NCBI GenBank assembly: GCA_910586065.1
Contig: CAJUGI010000007.1
Coordinates: 1 to 64,000 of the forward strand
Length of the DNA stretch: 64,000 bases
Source of the DNA: an uncultured Christensenella sp.
GTDB taxonomy: Bacteria > Bacillota > Clostridia > Christensenellales > Borkfalkiaceae
Direction of reading: 5' to 3'
Under the pieces are notes generated by a model that did not search any database, had not been told where the DNA came from, and saw only the letters and a list, made by a program, of their open reading frames with translations. Positions 43,551-53,205 of the stretch are shown here, piece by piece. The position numbers and the translations under genes were made by a program. The stretch's first letter is position 1. Every line of letters begins with the position of its first letter.

Positions 43551-44828
43551 ATGGATAAACAGGTTTACCTTAATTTCGTTAATATTCTCAAAGAAGAACT
43601 TGTGCCCGCCACAGGTTGTACCGAACCGATTTCGGTTGCCTACGCCGCGGCTTTGGCGAGGGATACTCTGGGGGCAATTCCCGAAAACGTTGAAATTTCG
43701 GTGAGCGGAAATATCCTTAAAAACGTTAAAAGCGTGGTGGTGCCGAACACGGGCGGGCTGAAGGGAGTAGCTTCCGCCGCCGCGGCGGGAATTATTGCCG
43801 GAAATGCAAAAGGGGAATTGCAGGTTATTTCTTCGGTTACAGAAAAGGACCTTGAAGAAATTGTAAATTACCTTAAAGTTGCGAAATTTTCGGTTTCAAG
43901 TTCTAATTCGGGTTGCATTTTCGATATCGCGGTAAAGTGCCTGAAAGACGGCAGCTATGCGACCGTGCGTATTGCCGGTCATCACACAAACGTTGTGCAT
44001 ATTGAAAAAGACGGCGAAATAATTTTAGACAAGACTGTTGTGACTGCGGAGGCGGCTCTTACCGACAGAAGTTTTTTGTCGGTGGAAAAGATAATAGAGT
44101 TTGCGGACATTGTTGAGATTGCGGACGTTGAGAACATAATTTGCCGGCAGGCGGAATATAACGGAGCGATAGCTGCGGAAGGCTTGAAGAACGATTACGG
44201 CGCACGCGTGGGTAAAGTGCTTTTAAAGGCTTTCGGGAACGACGTGCATAACCGCGCCAAGGCGACCGCCGCGGCGGGTTCGGACGCAAGAATGAACGGT
44301 TGCTGCCTGCCGGTTATAATAGTTTCAGGAAGCGGCAATCAGGGGATGACGGCGTCGTTGCCCGTAATGGTTTACGCCGAACACTTGAAAGTTCCGAAGG
44401 AAAAACTGATTCGCGCGCTTGTCGTTTCGGACCTTGTTACAATTCATCTTAAATCGGGTATAGGCAGGCTTTCGGCTTATTGCGGAGCGGTAAGCGCCGG
44501 TTGCGGCGCTGCCGCCGGAGTATGTTATCTTTACGGCGGCGGCTACGACGAAATTTCGGGAACGATTGTGAATGCGCTGGCAATCGATTCGGGCGTAATC
44601 TGCGACGGGGCTAAATCAAGCTGTGCGGCAAAGATAGCGTCTGCCGTGGAGGCCGGACTTACGGGTTTTGAAATGACGAGAAACGGCAGCGGGTTTTGTT
44701 GCGGAGACGGGATTTTAGGCGACTGCGTGGAGTGCACTATAGACAACGTGGGCGACCTTGCGCGCATAGGCATGAGAGACACCGACGAGGAAATTATAAG
44801 ACTTATGATAAAGCCGAATAAGAAATAA
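43551..44828 (+). CDS. L-cysteine desulfidase-like protein (UPF0597/CyuA family)
   Basis: 425 residues, the usual family length. It begins with the ELVPATGCTEPISVAYAAA motif (C23), and has NTGGLKGVASAAAAG, VSGSGNQGMTASLPV and a cysteine set in CDGAKSSCAAKI that, with C23, would hold a 4Fe-4S cluster. Known members break cysteine down to pyruvate, ammonia and sulfide; some act on serine. The gene is monocistronic after AAAAGGA. It fits the Fe-S and sulfur theme of the region but is 16 kb from the desulfurase. Confidence 0.92.
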   Translation: MDKQVYLNFVNILKEELVPATGCTEPISVAYAAALARDTLGAIPENVEISVSGNILKNVKSVVVPNTGGLKGVASAAAAGIIAGNAKGELQVISSVTEKDLEEIVNYLKVAKFSVSSSNSGCIFDIAVKCLKDGSYATVRIAGHHTNVVHIEKDGEIILDKTVVTAEAALTDRSFLSVEKIIEFADIVEIADVENIICRQAEYNGAIAAEGLKNDYGARVGKVLLKAFGNDVHNRAKATAAAGSDARMNGCCLPVIIVSGSGNQGMTASLPVMVYAEHLKVPKEKLIRALVVSDLVTIHLKSGIGRLSAYCGAVSAGCGAAAGVCYLYGGGYDEISGTIVNALAIDSGVICDGAKSSCAAKIASAVEAGLTGFEMTRNGSGFCCGDGILGDCVECTIDNVGDLARIGMRDTDEEIIRLMIKPNKK

Positions 44829-44889
44829 ACGGCGCATATCAGGGCACTAATTTAGAAAACGAACAAATTATTCTTAAAAGAGGGACACG

Positions 44890-47800
44890 ATGATATTTAA
44901 AATAAGACAAGGCGAAAAGACGAAAGGCGGCGCTGTGTCCGCCGACAAAAGAATGATTGTGCTGATAAGCGCGACGGCGGTTTGCGTTGTGTGTTTTTTG
45001 CTTGCGTTTGTTTTGCTGATTTTAAACAGTATAGTATCGACTGCGGCGTTTGCAAACGAGTATAAGAGCGAAACACTCGTAGGGTATTATGCGGAATATC
45101 TTGGAAACGTGAGGAGAAATATTCCCAGAACGACTTCGAACGAGGGGCTTGAAACAGGGTATCCTAAGTACGGCTATACCTTAAAACTTACTACCGAACA
45201 AAAGGACGCCATGATAGCCGAAGCCAACTATCTTGCTACTACCGATACGGCAAACGCGGGTGGAAGCGGCAAAGCTTACCCCTACAACAGCATGGATAAG
45301 GACGGAAAACTTTATTATAACGGCGAGCCGGCGCTGGATAAGAACGGCAGGCAGAGAGTTTTATACAAACATACCGCTGCGGAAGGTATGTATCTTGGCG
45401 ACGTTTCGGACAGGGAGCCCGGAGTTGTAAAAAGAATAACGCTGAGACCGAGAGCTTACACGGGCTATTACGACATAACCGGTTTGTATGCGCCGGCAGG
45501 AGAAGTTGTTAAAATCGAATTAAGTGAAAAGGATATGGAGGCTACCGGCGGAATTTGCGTGCATATAGGACAGGCGCTTTATAACGGGCAGGCGAACAAT
45601 ATATGGAATGCGAGAAACATAAACCGAATGCCGGTAATTCTGAATACTTTTAATATAAATAAAAGCAATGCAACCCTTGAAAACGGGATTTATACCGCTT
45701 ACGTAGGTTCGTTTTTGGGCGGACCTATATACGTGCGCGACGAGAGAGTGAATTTCAGCGTTACAGTTTCGGGCGGAGTTAATTATTCACACTATATATT
45801 GGGGTATACGACAAAAGACGAGTTTTATAAAAACGCAGGGTCTTCGGTGCCCTTCTTTGATTTGGAGGTCTGGGAAAACGGAGTTTTGCATTCGGGACCC
45901 AAGAAATACGCTGAAAATTTTACTTATGAACAGCTTTACGATGCAGCTGTGTTGTGGGAGAAAATTTCGCTTGTTTCCACAAAGGTTTCCACGCAAGGTA
46001 TAGTGTTTTTATACGACCCGTTCGTGGCGGCGGGTGCGGCTGTTGCTTTCCCCGGAAGGCGCTCGGTAAATTGCCCTATGGGGTGGATGTCTAATTCACT
46101 TAACTATAATTCATTCGTAACTTCGGGCGCGTGGGGAAATATGCACGAATATAATCACAACTTTCAGGGCTTCGGATGTCTGGGCAGCGACGGTGAAATT
46201 ACGAACAATTCGTTAAACCTTGTGGAATACAGTCTTTTTACCAAAATTTCCAGAGCGAGGGGGATAAATAACTACGGTGGCGCGGGACTTTCTGCCTGGA
46301 ACCAATATACGAGCGCGACCTGGGCTTTGCGTCAGTTTTTAAGCGGAAACGTGGGGAGTACCAACGGGCTTGCGGTTTATGCAACGCTTTTACATAACTT
46401 TGGACAGGACGCTTATATGCAGTCGGCCCGTGGGAGAAACGAGGCGTTTTTTACCAATTGGGGCAACGTTACGCACCAGAATATGTCGTACTTTACGAAT
46501 TATTTATCGCAGTTTGTCGGCGGCGTTAACTATTCGGACGCATTGAATGAAAAGCAGAAAGATTATCCTATGTTCGTGCCTGTTGCAAGCGTTTATCAGA
46601 CGGGCAGAAGTTATAATTACGACGGACAGAAACGTTATATAGAAACGCAGAGACCTTACGTTATTGCTTACGGCGAGGATTTTACCGTGGATTTAAGAAA
46701 GTATGAAGCCGTCGGCGGACAGTATCAGAGCGGAAGCGTAGTGCTCCCCGAAGGATTTACTTTTACGATTGCCGATATTTCATCTCCCGACCACGGTACG
46801 TTGACTAAGGTTGAGGACGGCGTTTATAAATTTACGCCCGATGAAAATATACTTTCGGGCAAGATTTACGTCACTTTGAGAATAACGGCGCCCGACGGTG
46901 CGGGGTTCACCGTTGACGACGTGGACCTTATACTGGAATTCGAACAGACGCACGAATTCAGCAAATCAATGTTGCAAAGGACGACGTACACATATGCCGC
47001 GGGCTCGGCGTATACCGATGCGGAAGAAGCGTTCAATGCGGAATACGCCGGAGCGCAAAGCGTTAAAGACGAAAACAACGTGAATAAGTTGCAGAACAGC
47101 AACACGGACGTATGGTATACTTTTACCGAACCGGCGCCTGAAAACTCTGTTGTGGAGGTAAGGGGAAAAATTTACGTGGATGAAACGGCAAAGTACAGAA
47201 TTGCTTTGCGCGGGCGCTGGAACTGCGCGCTGTTCGTTTCGTTGGACGAGGGTAAGACGTACACGCTTGCGGGCAAGATTACCGAGGCGAAAGACTCGAA
47301 TTTCAGACCAAACGACCCGCTTACTTACACCGATTTTGAAGAGTTGCCTGCGGGCAGTTGGGTTTATTTCAAAGAAGTTATGGTTTGTCATTCGGTGCCG
47401 CACGCACAGGGAAGATTGAGCAGTTTTATAGGTCTTGGCTGGGGTAAGTTTACTCCGCCGGGCGGCGTTTACGATGAAGACGGCAATCTCACGGGCGAAA
47501 CTCCCGAAACGCTGGAGTTGCACTATGCAAGCGCTTACAGAGAAAGCTATCAGTTTTCCAATGAAAAATTCAATTCGGATTATTTTTATAAACGCAACTA
47601 CACTTTCAGTTATAACAGCGAAGTTGTTGTGGAAACCGCAGTGAAACAGTTCGAGGCGCAATATCTGCCCTGGGATAACACGGATAAACATAAGATAGAT
47701 AATCTTTTCGACGGCGACGATTCGACTTTTATACATACTAACCGTTCGAATATTTCGGCGGATAATCCTTTTATAGTAAGTGTGGAGCTGGAAGAAACCG

Positions 47801-48429
47801 TGGAAGCGAACAGACTGGTTTTTGTCGGTTCGGCGGCGAGCGGAAATTATAAAACTTATTTGCCGAAGACTTTTAAAGTTGAGGTAAGTAACGACGGAAT
47901 CGACTGGACGGTTGCCGCGGACGTAGCCTCTTCGAAGCTTGGCAATCTGACGGTTACTGCGGATTTCGGCGAGACTTACAGTTTTAAATTTTATAAAATT
48001 ACGGTTACTGACACTCATTCTACTGCAGGGTATAAGTATTTGGCTTTGAATAAGATAGAGTTCGAAACTGCGCTTTCTTTACCGGCGGGGAAAGTAGAGT
48101 CGATAGACCGCGCGTCAAAGATTGTGCGCGGAGACTGGGTTATCGCTTCGGCGAATTCTTTCTTCGGACACGTTTATAAGGCGGGACGCGGGGCGGTTCT
48201 CGAATTTGATTTTACCGGTGAGAGACTGGCGCTTTTATCTACAGATTTAACCGCTTCGGAGTTCGACGTTTATGTTGACGGCGTTAAGGTCGATTCTCTT
48301 AATATAAGGGGCGACGAGGGCGGATTTATGGAAGTTTCTTACCTTTCGCCCGTGCTTGAAAGCGGAGAACATAAAGTAAGTATAAGATGTTACGGCTCGG
48401 CGAATTTCGATTCTGTCGTAAGCTGGTAA
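44890..48429 (+). CDS. Large membrane-anchored M60-like (enhancin-type) metallopeptidase with CBM32-like domain
   Basis: 1179 residues. A single N-terminal membrane helix (about 21-48) follows a basic cytoplasmic stretch, acting as an anchor or uncleaved signal. A Pfam M60-like peptidase region covers about 220-560, with the zinc motif HEYNH near 419 (NMHEYNHNFQGFG). Beyond are a PA14-like region (about 730-860), an F5/8 type C (CBM32-like) domain near 935-1065 (FDGDDSTFIHTN, FKVEVSNDGIDWTV) and a C-terminal beta domain (about 1070-1179). M60-like enzymes cleave mucin-type glycoproteins, so it likely acts on host mucin. HEYNH replaces the more common HEIGH form. Confidence 0.88.
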   Translation: MIFKIRQGEKTKGGAVSADKRMIVLISATAVCVVCFLLAFVLLILNSIVSTAAFANEYKSETLVGYYAEYLGNVRRNIPRTTSNEGLETGYPKYGYTLKLTTEQKDAMIAEANYLATTDTANAGGSGKAYPYNSMDKDGKLYYNGEPALDKNGRQRVLYKHTAAEGMYLGDVSDREPGVVKRITLRPRAYTGYYDITGLYAPAGEVVKIELSEKDMEATGGICVHIGQALYNGQANNIWNARNINRMPVILNTFNINKSNATLENGIYTAYVGSFLGGPIYVRDERVNFSVTVSGGVNYSHYILGYTTKDEFYKNAGSSVPFFDLEVWENGVLHSGPKKYAENFTYEQLYDAAVLWEKISLVSTKVSTQGIVFLYDPFVAAGAAVAFPGRRSVNCPMGWMSNSLNYNSFVTSGAWGNMHEYNHNFQGFGCLGSDGEITNNSLNLVEYSLFTKISRARGINNYGGAGLSAWNQYTSATWALRQFLSGNVGSTNGLAVYATLLHNFGQDAYMQSARGRNEAFFTNWGNVTHQNMSYFTNYLSQFVGGVNYSDALNEKQKDYPMFVPVASVYQTGRSYNYDGQKRYIETQRPYVIAYGEDFTVDLRKYEAVGGQYQSGSVVLPEGFTFTIADISSPDHGTLTKVEDGVYKFTPDENILSGKIYVTLRITAPDGAGFTVDDVDLILEFEQTHEFSKSMLQRTTYTYAAGSAYTDAEEAFNAEYAGAQSVKDENNVNKLQNSNTDVWYTFTEPAPENSVVEVRGKIYVDETAKYRIALRGRWNCALFVSLDEGKTYTLAGKITEAKDSNFRPNDPLTYTDFEELPAGSWVYFKEVMVCHSVPHAQGRLSSFIGLGWGKFTPPGGVYDEDGNLTGETPETLELHYASAYRESYQFSNEKFNSDYFYKRNYTFSYNSEVVVETAVKQFEAQYLPWDNTDKHKIDNLFDGDDSTFIHTNRSNISADNPFIVSVELEETVEANRLVFVGSAASGNYKTYLPKTFKVEVSNDGIDWTVAADVASSKLGNLTVTADFGETYSFKFYKITVTDTHSTAGYKYLALNKIEFETALSLPAGKVESIDRASKIVRGDWVIASANSFFGHVYKAGRGAVLEFDFTGERLALLSTDLTASEFDVYVDGVKVDSLNIRGDEGGFMEVSYLSPVLESGEHKVSIRCYGSANFDSVVSW

Positions 48430-48445
48430 AATAAAGGAGAAAAAT

Positions 48446-49864
48446 ATGAATAAGGAAAACAAAGTAATTAACGAAATTCTTGAAACTTTTGAGAATAAGG
48501 CGGCGGAGCTTCCTGCTTGTGCGCGGGCTTTGCAGCTTTATAACGACCGCAAATACGACGAAGCGGTGAAGCTTTGGGAAGAGTGTGCAAAAAAGGACGA
48601 TGCGGAAGCATTGTTTTGGCTTGCCAACTGTTTTATGCAAGAGCTTGCGGGCAGGGAGCTTTCCGAAGAGGAAAGAATTAAACAGGGTTTCGAATACGCC
48701 CTGAAATCCGCCGAACTTGGTTTTGACAAAGGGCAGCAATACGTTGCAGTGCTCTATTATAACGGCGCGGGAACGGAGCGCAACTTTAAAGCCGCATTGG
48801 AATGGGCAAAAAAAGCCGCCGACGGAGGACTTGTTCAGGCAATGAACACCGTCGGTTATCTGTACGAATACGGGGATTATATCGAGGACACTGCCGAGGA
48901 CAAGAGTAAAGCGGCTTTTAACTGGTATATGAAGGCGGCGCAGAACGGAAACGCGGCGGGGCAGTGCAATGTGGGAAGATGCTTTGCCGAAGGTTTGGGA
49001 GTCGCCCGCGACAAGCAGGAAGCGGTGACGTGGTATACCAGAGCCGCCGAACAGGGGCTGGACGAAGCACAGTTTTGTCTCGGTGAATGTTATGACGACG
49101 GCGAGGGCGTGGACAAAAATCCCGTTGAAGCTTTTTACTGGTATAAAGAGGCGGCAAAGCGCGGGCATGCAAAAGCCGCGTGCTACGTCGGTTATTGCTA
49201 CGAATACGGCGAGGGAGTTACCTACGACATGGCTGAGGCGATAAAGTGGTATCAGATTTCGGCTCAAAAGAATTATGCGCAGGCTTTTTGCAACCTGGGG
49301 TGCTGCTACGAAGAAGGCAATGGCGTTAAAAGGGATTTGGCAACCGCAAAAAAGATGTTCGAAGCGGGCGCAAATCTGGGGCATGCGATGTCGCTGTATA
49401 ACCTCGGCAACATCTATTATTTCGGCAAAGGCGTAAAAGAAGATATGGATTTGGCTGTTAAGTGCTATTACGCCGCGGCTCAAAAAGGCATGAAGGAAGC
49501 GCAGTATAACCTTGCGCAAAACTATTACAAGGGCGAGGGCGTTGAGCAAAGCGACGAGGAGGCGGCTTATTGGTTTTTACAGGCTGCAAAAAACGGCGAC
49601 GCGGACGCTCAATATAAAATCGGCACGTTCTATCAGAACGGTATAGGCGTTGAAGAGGACGAAGAAGAGGGATTTAAGTGGTTTTTAAAAGCCGCAAAGC
49701 AAGGCGATTCGGACGCGCAGTACGCCGTGGGAATGTGTTATCAGGAAGGTTACGGCGTAGACGCGGATTTATACGAGGCAAGGGATTGGTATTCCAGAGC
49801 TGCGGAACAGGGAAATAAAGAAGCGAAGAAATACCTTAAATACGTCAATAAACTTATTAAATAA
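48446..49864 (+). CDS. Sel1-repeat protein 1
   Basis: 472 residues, start after AAAGGAG. It is built of about eleven Sel1-like repeats of 36 residues (AEFGLGECYDDGEGVDKN-type: ALEWAKKAADGG, AFYWYKEAAKRGHAKAACYV). Sel1 solenoids are protein-binding scaffolds. There is no signal peptide. A second Sel1 protein follows, separated by a strong terminator, suggesting a recent gene duplication. Confidence 0.93.
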   Translation: MNKENKVINEILETFENKAAELPACARALQLYNDRKYDEAVKLWEECAKKDDAEALFWLANCFMQELAGRELSEEERIKQGFEYALKSAELGFDKGQQYVAVLYYNGAGTERNFKAALEWAKKAADGGLVQAMNTVGYLYEYGDYIEDTAEDKSKAAFNWYMKAAQNGNAAGQCNVGRCFAEGLGVARDKQEAVTWYTRAAEQGLDEAQFCLGECYDDGEGVDKNPVEAFYWYKEAAKRGHAKAACYVGYCYEYGEGVTYDMAEAIKWYQISAQKNYAQAFCNLGCCYEEGNGVKRDLATAKKMFEAGANLGHAMSLYNLGNIYYFGKGVKEDMDLAVKCYYAAAQKGMKEAQYNLAQNYYKGEGVEQSDEEAAYWFLQAAKNGDADAQYKIGTFYQNGIGVEEDEEEGFKWFLKAAKQGDSDAQYAVGMCYQEGYGVDADLYEARDWYSRAAEQGNKEAKKYLKYVNKLIK

Positions 49865-49879
49865 ATTTATGAATTTACT

Positions 49880-49932
49880 CCGCACTCCGCGCACACGATG
49901 TGTGCGCGGAGTGCGGAATATTGATTTTTTTT
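49880..49932 (+). terminator. Terminator with a very long perfect stem
   Basis: 17-bp perfect stem (49880-49896 with 49900-49916, loop gat) and a T run at 49925-49932, between the Sel1 genes. Confidence 0.9.
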
Positions 49933-49938
49933 GAAAAT

Positions 49939-51519
49939 ATGGATAACGAGAAGAATATAATAGACGAAATATTAAAGAATATTAAAAACGGTGAGGACGA
50001 AGCGAGAAAGGGGACTTCGGTTTCGGAAACCGCAGAAAACGGTTTTGCCGCCGCTGAAACGGAAGGCTTTGCCGGCAGCGGCTTTTACGACGTTTCGGAA
50101 TCGGCGAGGAAATTTTACAAGGACGGCGAATATGAAAAAGCCGCCGAGCTTTGGTTTAAGGCGGCAGAGGCGGGCGACGCTTACGCGCAGGTTTGCATAG
50201 GGGTTTGTTATCTGGAAGGAGAGGGCGTTGCCGAAGACGTAAAAACCGCGCTTGAATGGTTTAAAAAATCCGCCGAGCAGGACTCTCCGGAAGCGCACTA
50301 CGAACTTGGAATGTGTTATCTGATGGGTACCGGAGTAGAAAAGGACGACGCGGTTGCAGTTAATTATCTTAAAAAGGCGGCGGATTTTGGCATTGCTCCG
50401 GCTCAGTATGCGCTTGCGAATTGTTATTACGACGGAACCGGCGTGCCGAGAGACGCAGAGGAAGAAGTATATTGGCTTAAACGGGCGAGCGAACAGAATT
50501 ATTATAAGGCGCAACACGCGCTCGGGGTTTGCTATCTTGAAGGAACCGGCGTGGAAAAGAACGCCGTGGAGGCGGTTAATTTGTTTACTCTTGCCGCCGA
50601 GCGGGACTATCCGGAAGCGTACTACGAACTTGGAATGTGTTATCTGACGGGTACCGGAGTGGAAAAGGACGATGCGGTTGCGGTTAATTATCTTAAAAAG
50701 GCGGCGGATTTTGACAACGTTTTGGCTCAGTACGAACTGGGTTGCATTTACGACGAAGGCAACGGCGTGCCGAAAAATTATGCTGCGGCCGTTGAGTTTT
50801 ATAAAAAAGCCGCCGAATCGGGATATGCGGAAGCGCAAAACGAATACGGCTGGTGTTTTGTTGTTGGCAAGGGCGTTAAAAAGGATTTGCGGGAAGCCGG
50901 AAGATGGTTTCGCAGGGCGGCGGAACAAGGAGATATGCGTGCGCAATTTAACCTTGGAATGTGTTATGAAAAAGGTTACGGGATGAGCGCGGATGCGGAT
51001 AAAGCGTTTAAATGGCATTTGAAATCAGCCGAACAGGGAGACGACAGGGCGCAGTTGCACACCGGTTGGAATTATTTAATGGGTAACGGCGTTAAAGTTG
51101 ACGGCGTCGAGGCGTTAAAATGGTTTAAGCGGTCGGCGATGCAGGGCAATGCGCAGGCGATGAGTGAAGTCGGTTATTGTAATCAGAACGGTATAGGCAC
51201 AAAAAAGAACCGCGAGGAATGCGTTAACTGGTATAGGAAAGCCGCGGAATGCGGCAATTCAATGGCAATGTATAATCTGGGGTGTTGTTTTCGCCACGGA
51301 ACTGGCGTTAAAAAGGATATGTTAAAGGCTGTGGAGTGGTATGAAAAAGCTGCGGAAAACGGAGAGGTTGACGCTATGCTTAGTCTTGGATTTTTATATG
51401 AGAAGGGTAAGGGAATTAAGAAAGATATTGAACTTGCCGAAAGTTGGTATAAAAAAGCCGCCGATAATGGAAACGAAGAGGCAAAACTGTTTCTTGAAAA
51501 AAAGGAATTCAGGAAGTGA
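49939..51519 (+). CDS. Sel1-repeat protein 2
   Basis: 526 residues from ATG 49939; an upstream in-frame start at 49900 falls within the terminator hairpin. About twelve Sel1 repeats follow a short N-terminal acidic part. No strong ribosome binding site is present. DNA 50287-50389 and 50611-50713 match at all but about five of 103 positions and are 324 bp apart, exactly three repeats of 36 codons, showing recent internal expansion. It lacks a signal peptide. Confidence 0.92.
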   Translation: MDNEKNIIDEILKNIKNGEDEARKGTSVSETAENGFAAAETEGFAGSGFYDVSESARKFYKDGEYEKAAELWFKAAEAGDAYAQVCIGVCYLEGEGVAEDVKTALEWFKKSAEQDSPEAHYELGMCYLMGTGVEKDDAVAVNYLKKAADFGIAPAQYALANCYYDGTGVPRDAEEEVYWLKRASEQNYYKAQHALGVCYLEGTGVEKNAVEAVNLFTLAAERDYPEAYYELGMCYLTGTGVEKDDAVAVNYLKKAADFDNVLAQYELGCIYDEGNGVPKNYAAAVEFYKKAAESGYAEAQNEYGWCFVVGKGVKKDLREAGRWFRRAAEQGDMRAQFNLGMCYEKGYGMSADADKAFKWHLKSAEQGDDRAQLHTGWNYLMGNGVKVDGVEALKWFKRSAMQGNAQAMSEVGYCNQNGIGTKKNREECVNWYRKAAECGNSMAMYNLGCCFRHGTGVKKDMLKAVEWYEKAAENGEVDAMLSLGFLYEKGKGIKKDIELAESWYKKAADNGNEEAKLFLEKKEFRK

Positions 51520-51855
51520 CGGCAGTTTTAAAAATGCAGGGAATACATAAAATATTTATATTTTTATACCGGAGGGACAGTTTAAACTTACGTACGGTTT
51601 TGCGGTAAACGGGCTTTATAATTAACATAATTTGCCCGACCTGCAATTAAAACTTAAGATACTTGTCGTCTTTGAAAAGCGGCGCAAAAAGTGTAAAAGT
51701 AACGAAATATCTACAAAAAGTACATAAAAGTACATAATAGTATTAAATTTTATTATAGATAGTGTTTTAATATAATGAAAGGCGGCTAGTTTTGCGCCGC
51801 CTTTTTTCTTTACCACATTATTAGTTACACAGATGTCCTTACGTGGAGAAATGAA
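51520..51855. other. Intergenic stretch after Sel1 protein 2
   Basis: No supported gene. A tandem repeat of agtacataa-type sequence lies at 51717-51738. A TATAAT-like box at about 51769 stands immediately before a terminator hairpin. Confidence 0.4.
51778..51812 (+). terminator. Terminator hairpin
   Basis: Stem aaaggcggc / gccgccttt with six T, about 260 bases after the Sel1 gene. Confidence 0.7.
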
Positions 51856-52068
51856 TTGAAGCAGAATAGTATGAAAGAAGTTTTGGAGTGCTTGATTCTG
51901 ACAGTGAAAGCCAGCCTTGATGAAATTGCGGTAAAAGCAAAACGCAATGATTTTGTGTGCGGTGAAATTTATGCTTATCTTGAGTGTCTTGAGGTTATCC
52001 AAACGTGGTGCAAAGCCGAAGAATACGGACTTTGCGGTAACCTCGAAGAAAAGTACTTAGCGGAATAA
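51856..52068 (+). CDS. Small hypothetical protein
   Basis: 70 residues. TTG 51856 has GGAG seven bases before it; ATG 51871 is an alternative in-frame start. It is helical and cysteine-containing (LECLILTVKASLDEIAVKAK, FVCGEIYAYLECLEVIQTWC). The family is not recognised. A terminator-like hairpin closes it. Confidence 0.5.
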   Translation: MKQNSMKEVLECLILTVKASLDEIAVKAKRNDFVCGEIYAYLECLEVIQTWCKAEEYGLCGNLEEKYLAE

Positions 52069-52093
52069 CTTTTTGGTACCCTGCCGCAAAATC

Positions 52094-52126
52094 AAAGCCC
52101 CTTGCATATTGCAGAAGGGGCTTTTC
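52094..52126 (+). terminator. Terminator after the 70-codon gene
   Basis: Arms aagcccctt / aaggggctt followed by T. Confidence 0.75.
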
Positions 52127-52168
52127 GGCGTGGGGATTTTTGAGTAACACAAGTGTTAGCCTGCAACA

Positions 52169-52216
52169 ACAAAAAAACAGCTCAAAAACCGTTAAAAACA
52201 CGATTTTTAAGCTGTT
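52169..52216 (-). terminator. Terminator of the tRNA-Ser transcript
   Basis: On the minus strand arms aaacagct / agctgttt are followed by a T run. Confidence 0.65.
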
Positions 52217-52307
52217 TGGCGCGGAAGGAGGGATTTGAACCCTCGCTGCAGTTTCCCGCACTACTCCCTTAGCAGGGGAGCCCCTTGAGCCACTTGGGTA
52301 CTTCCGC
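52217..52307 (-). tRNA. tRNA-Ser (anticodon GCT)
   Basis: Acceptor gcggaag / cttccgc, long variable arm typical of tRNA-Ser, anticodon loop ctgctaa (GCT), and an encoded 3' CCA. Confidence 0.95.
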
Positions 52308-52327
52308 TTGTTGCTCAAAGCTAATTC

Positions 52328-52356
52328 AATATATCATAAATTTACGGGTTTGTCAA
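52328..52356 (-). promoter_or_regulatory. Promoter of tRNA-Ser
   Basis: On the minus strand TTGACA (52351-52356), 17 bases, TATATT (52328-52333). Confidence 0.8.
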
Positions 52357-52397
52357 AACTTTAATTCGCTCTTTTGAAAGTTTTTTAAATTCAACTC

Positions 52398-52426
52398 TTG
52401 CATAACGGTGCCTGCTATGTTAAAAT
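52398..52426 (+). promoter_or_regulatory. Promoter of the first SGNH esterase
   Basis: TTGCAT (52398-52403), 17-base spacer, TAAAAT (52421-52426). Confidence 0.65.
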
Positions 52427-52469
52427 TACCATAAATATATTCGGATTGAGTATATTGTAGGGGGGAAAT

Positions 52470-53078
52470 ATGAAAATTATCTTTTTCGGTGATTCGATTA
52501 CCGATTGCGGACGGGACAGGCAGGACGAAAAGTCGCTTGGCGACGGTTATGTAAAAATACTTTCGGATAAGCTTTTACCTTTGTATCCCGATAAGGGAAT
52601 ACAGCTTGTGAACAAGGGGATTTCCGGCAACAGGGTAAGCGATTTGCTTGCGCGTGCCGACGCCGACGTTATTGCTCACAAACCCGACGCGGTTGTTATT
52701 ATGATTGGCATTAACGATACCTGGCATAAGTTTAAACACGGTACAGAACTTGATTTGGTGAAGTTTGAAGCGGATTTTAAGGCGCTTTTGACAAGGATGA
52801 AAGAGGCAGGAATAGTTTTGATTTTTTTGGAACCGTTTCTTTTGCCTGCGCCGGACAAGTTCAGACTTAGACCGTTATTTGACAAGGAACTTGCAATTAT
52901 AAATAAAATCGGATTGCAGATTGCCGACGAATTTGTAGCTTATGACGAAATGTTTAACGGACTGTGCCAGACTGTTTCGTACAAAGAGTATTCGCCGGAC
53001 GGAGTGCATCCTACGCATCGGGGCTCGAGACTGATTGCGGATACGGCGATAAAAGCCATAAGAAAACATTTACTTTAA
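52470..53078 (+). CDS. SGNH/GDSL-type esterase, cytoplasmic
   Basis: 202 residues after GGGGG. Four family blocks are visible: GDSIT with catalytic Ser near 9, KGISGNR (oxyanion Gly), MIGINDTWH (oxyanion Asn) and DGVHPTHRG with the Asp-His pair. There is no signal peptide, so it works inside the cell, probably removing acetyl or other acyl groups from carbohydrate. It is followed by an exported SGNH lipoprotein, suggesting joint deacetylation of a plant or host glycan. Confidence 0.9.
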   Translation: MKIIFFGDSITDCGRDRQDEKSLGDGYVKILSDKLLPLYPDKGIQLVNKGISGNRVSDLLARADADVIAHKPDAVVIMIGINDTWHKFKHGTELDLVKFEADFKALLTRMKEAGIVLIFLEPFLLPAPDKFRLRPLFDKELAIINKIGLQIADEFVAYDEMFNGLCQTVSYKEYSPDGVHPTHRGSRLIADTAIKAIRKHLL

Positions 53079-53087
53079 TTTGTATTG

Positions 53088-53118
53088 CGGCGCATACGGT
53101 TGTATTGCGCCGTTTTTG
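53088..53118 (+). terminator. Terminator after the first SGNH esterase
   Basis: Stem cggcgca / tgcgccg with five T. Confidence 0.8.
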
Positions 53119-53153
53119 TTTAAAATAACTACAGAGTTTCAGCAAAAGCGGTA

Positions 53154-53182
53154 TTGACAACAAAATTTTGCAGTGATAATAT
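53154..53182 (+). promoter_or_regulatory. Promoter of the SGNH lipoprotein
   Basis: TTGACA (53154-53159), 17-base spacer, TAATAT (53177-53182). Confidence 0.85.
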
Positions 53183-53189
53183 ATAAGTT

Positions 53190-53205
53190 GGGAGAGCGCT
53201 CTCCC
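53190..53205. promoter_or_regulatory. Palindromic operator at the start site (LacI-like)
   Basis: The 16-base perfect palindrome gggagagcgctctccc sits at the expected transcription start. A central CG and size fit LacI/GalR family sites. An 11-bp stem (53206-53230) follows it in the leader. Confidence 0.6.

Noticed and set aside
48326..49549. 407-codon minus-strand frame opposite Sel1 protein 1
   Set aside because: A shadow of repeat codon use; no start signal, no known domain.
51720..51812. Small RNA gene from a TATAAT box to the hairpin
   Set aside because: The -10 lies only about nine bases before the hairpin and no -35 fits, so the transcript would be the terminator itself.
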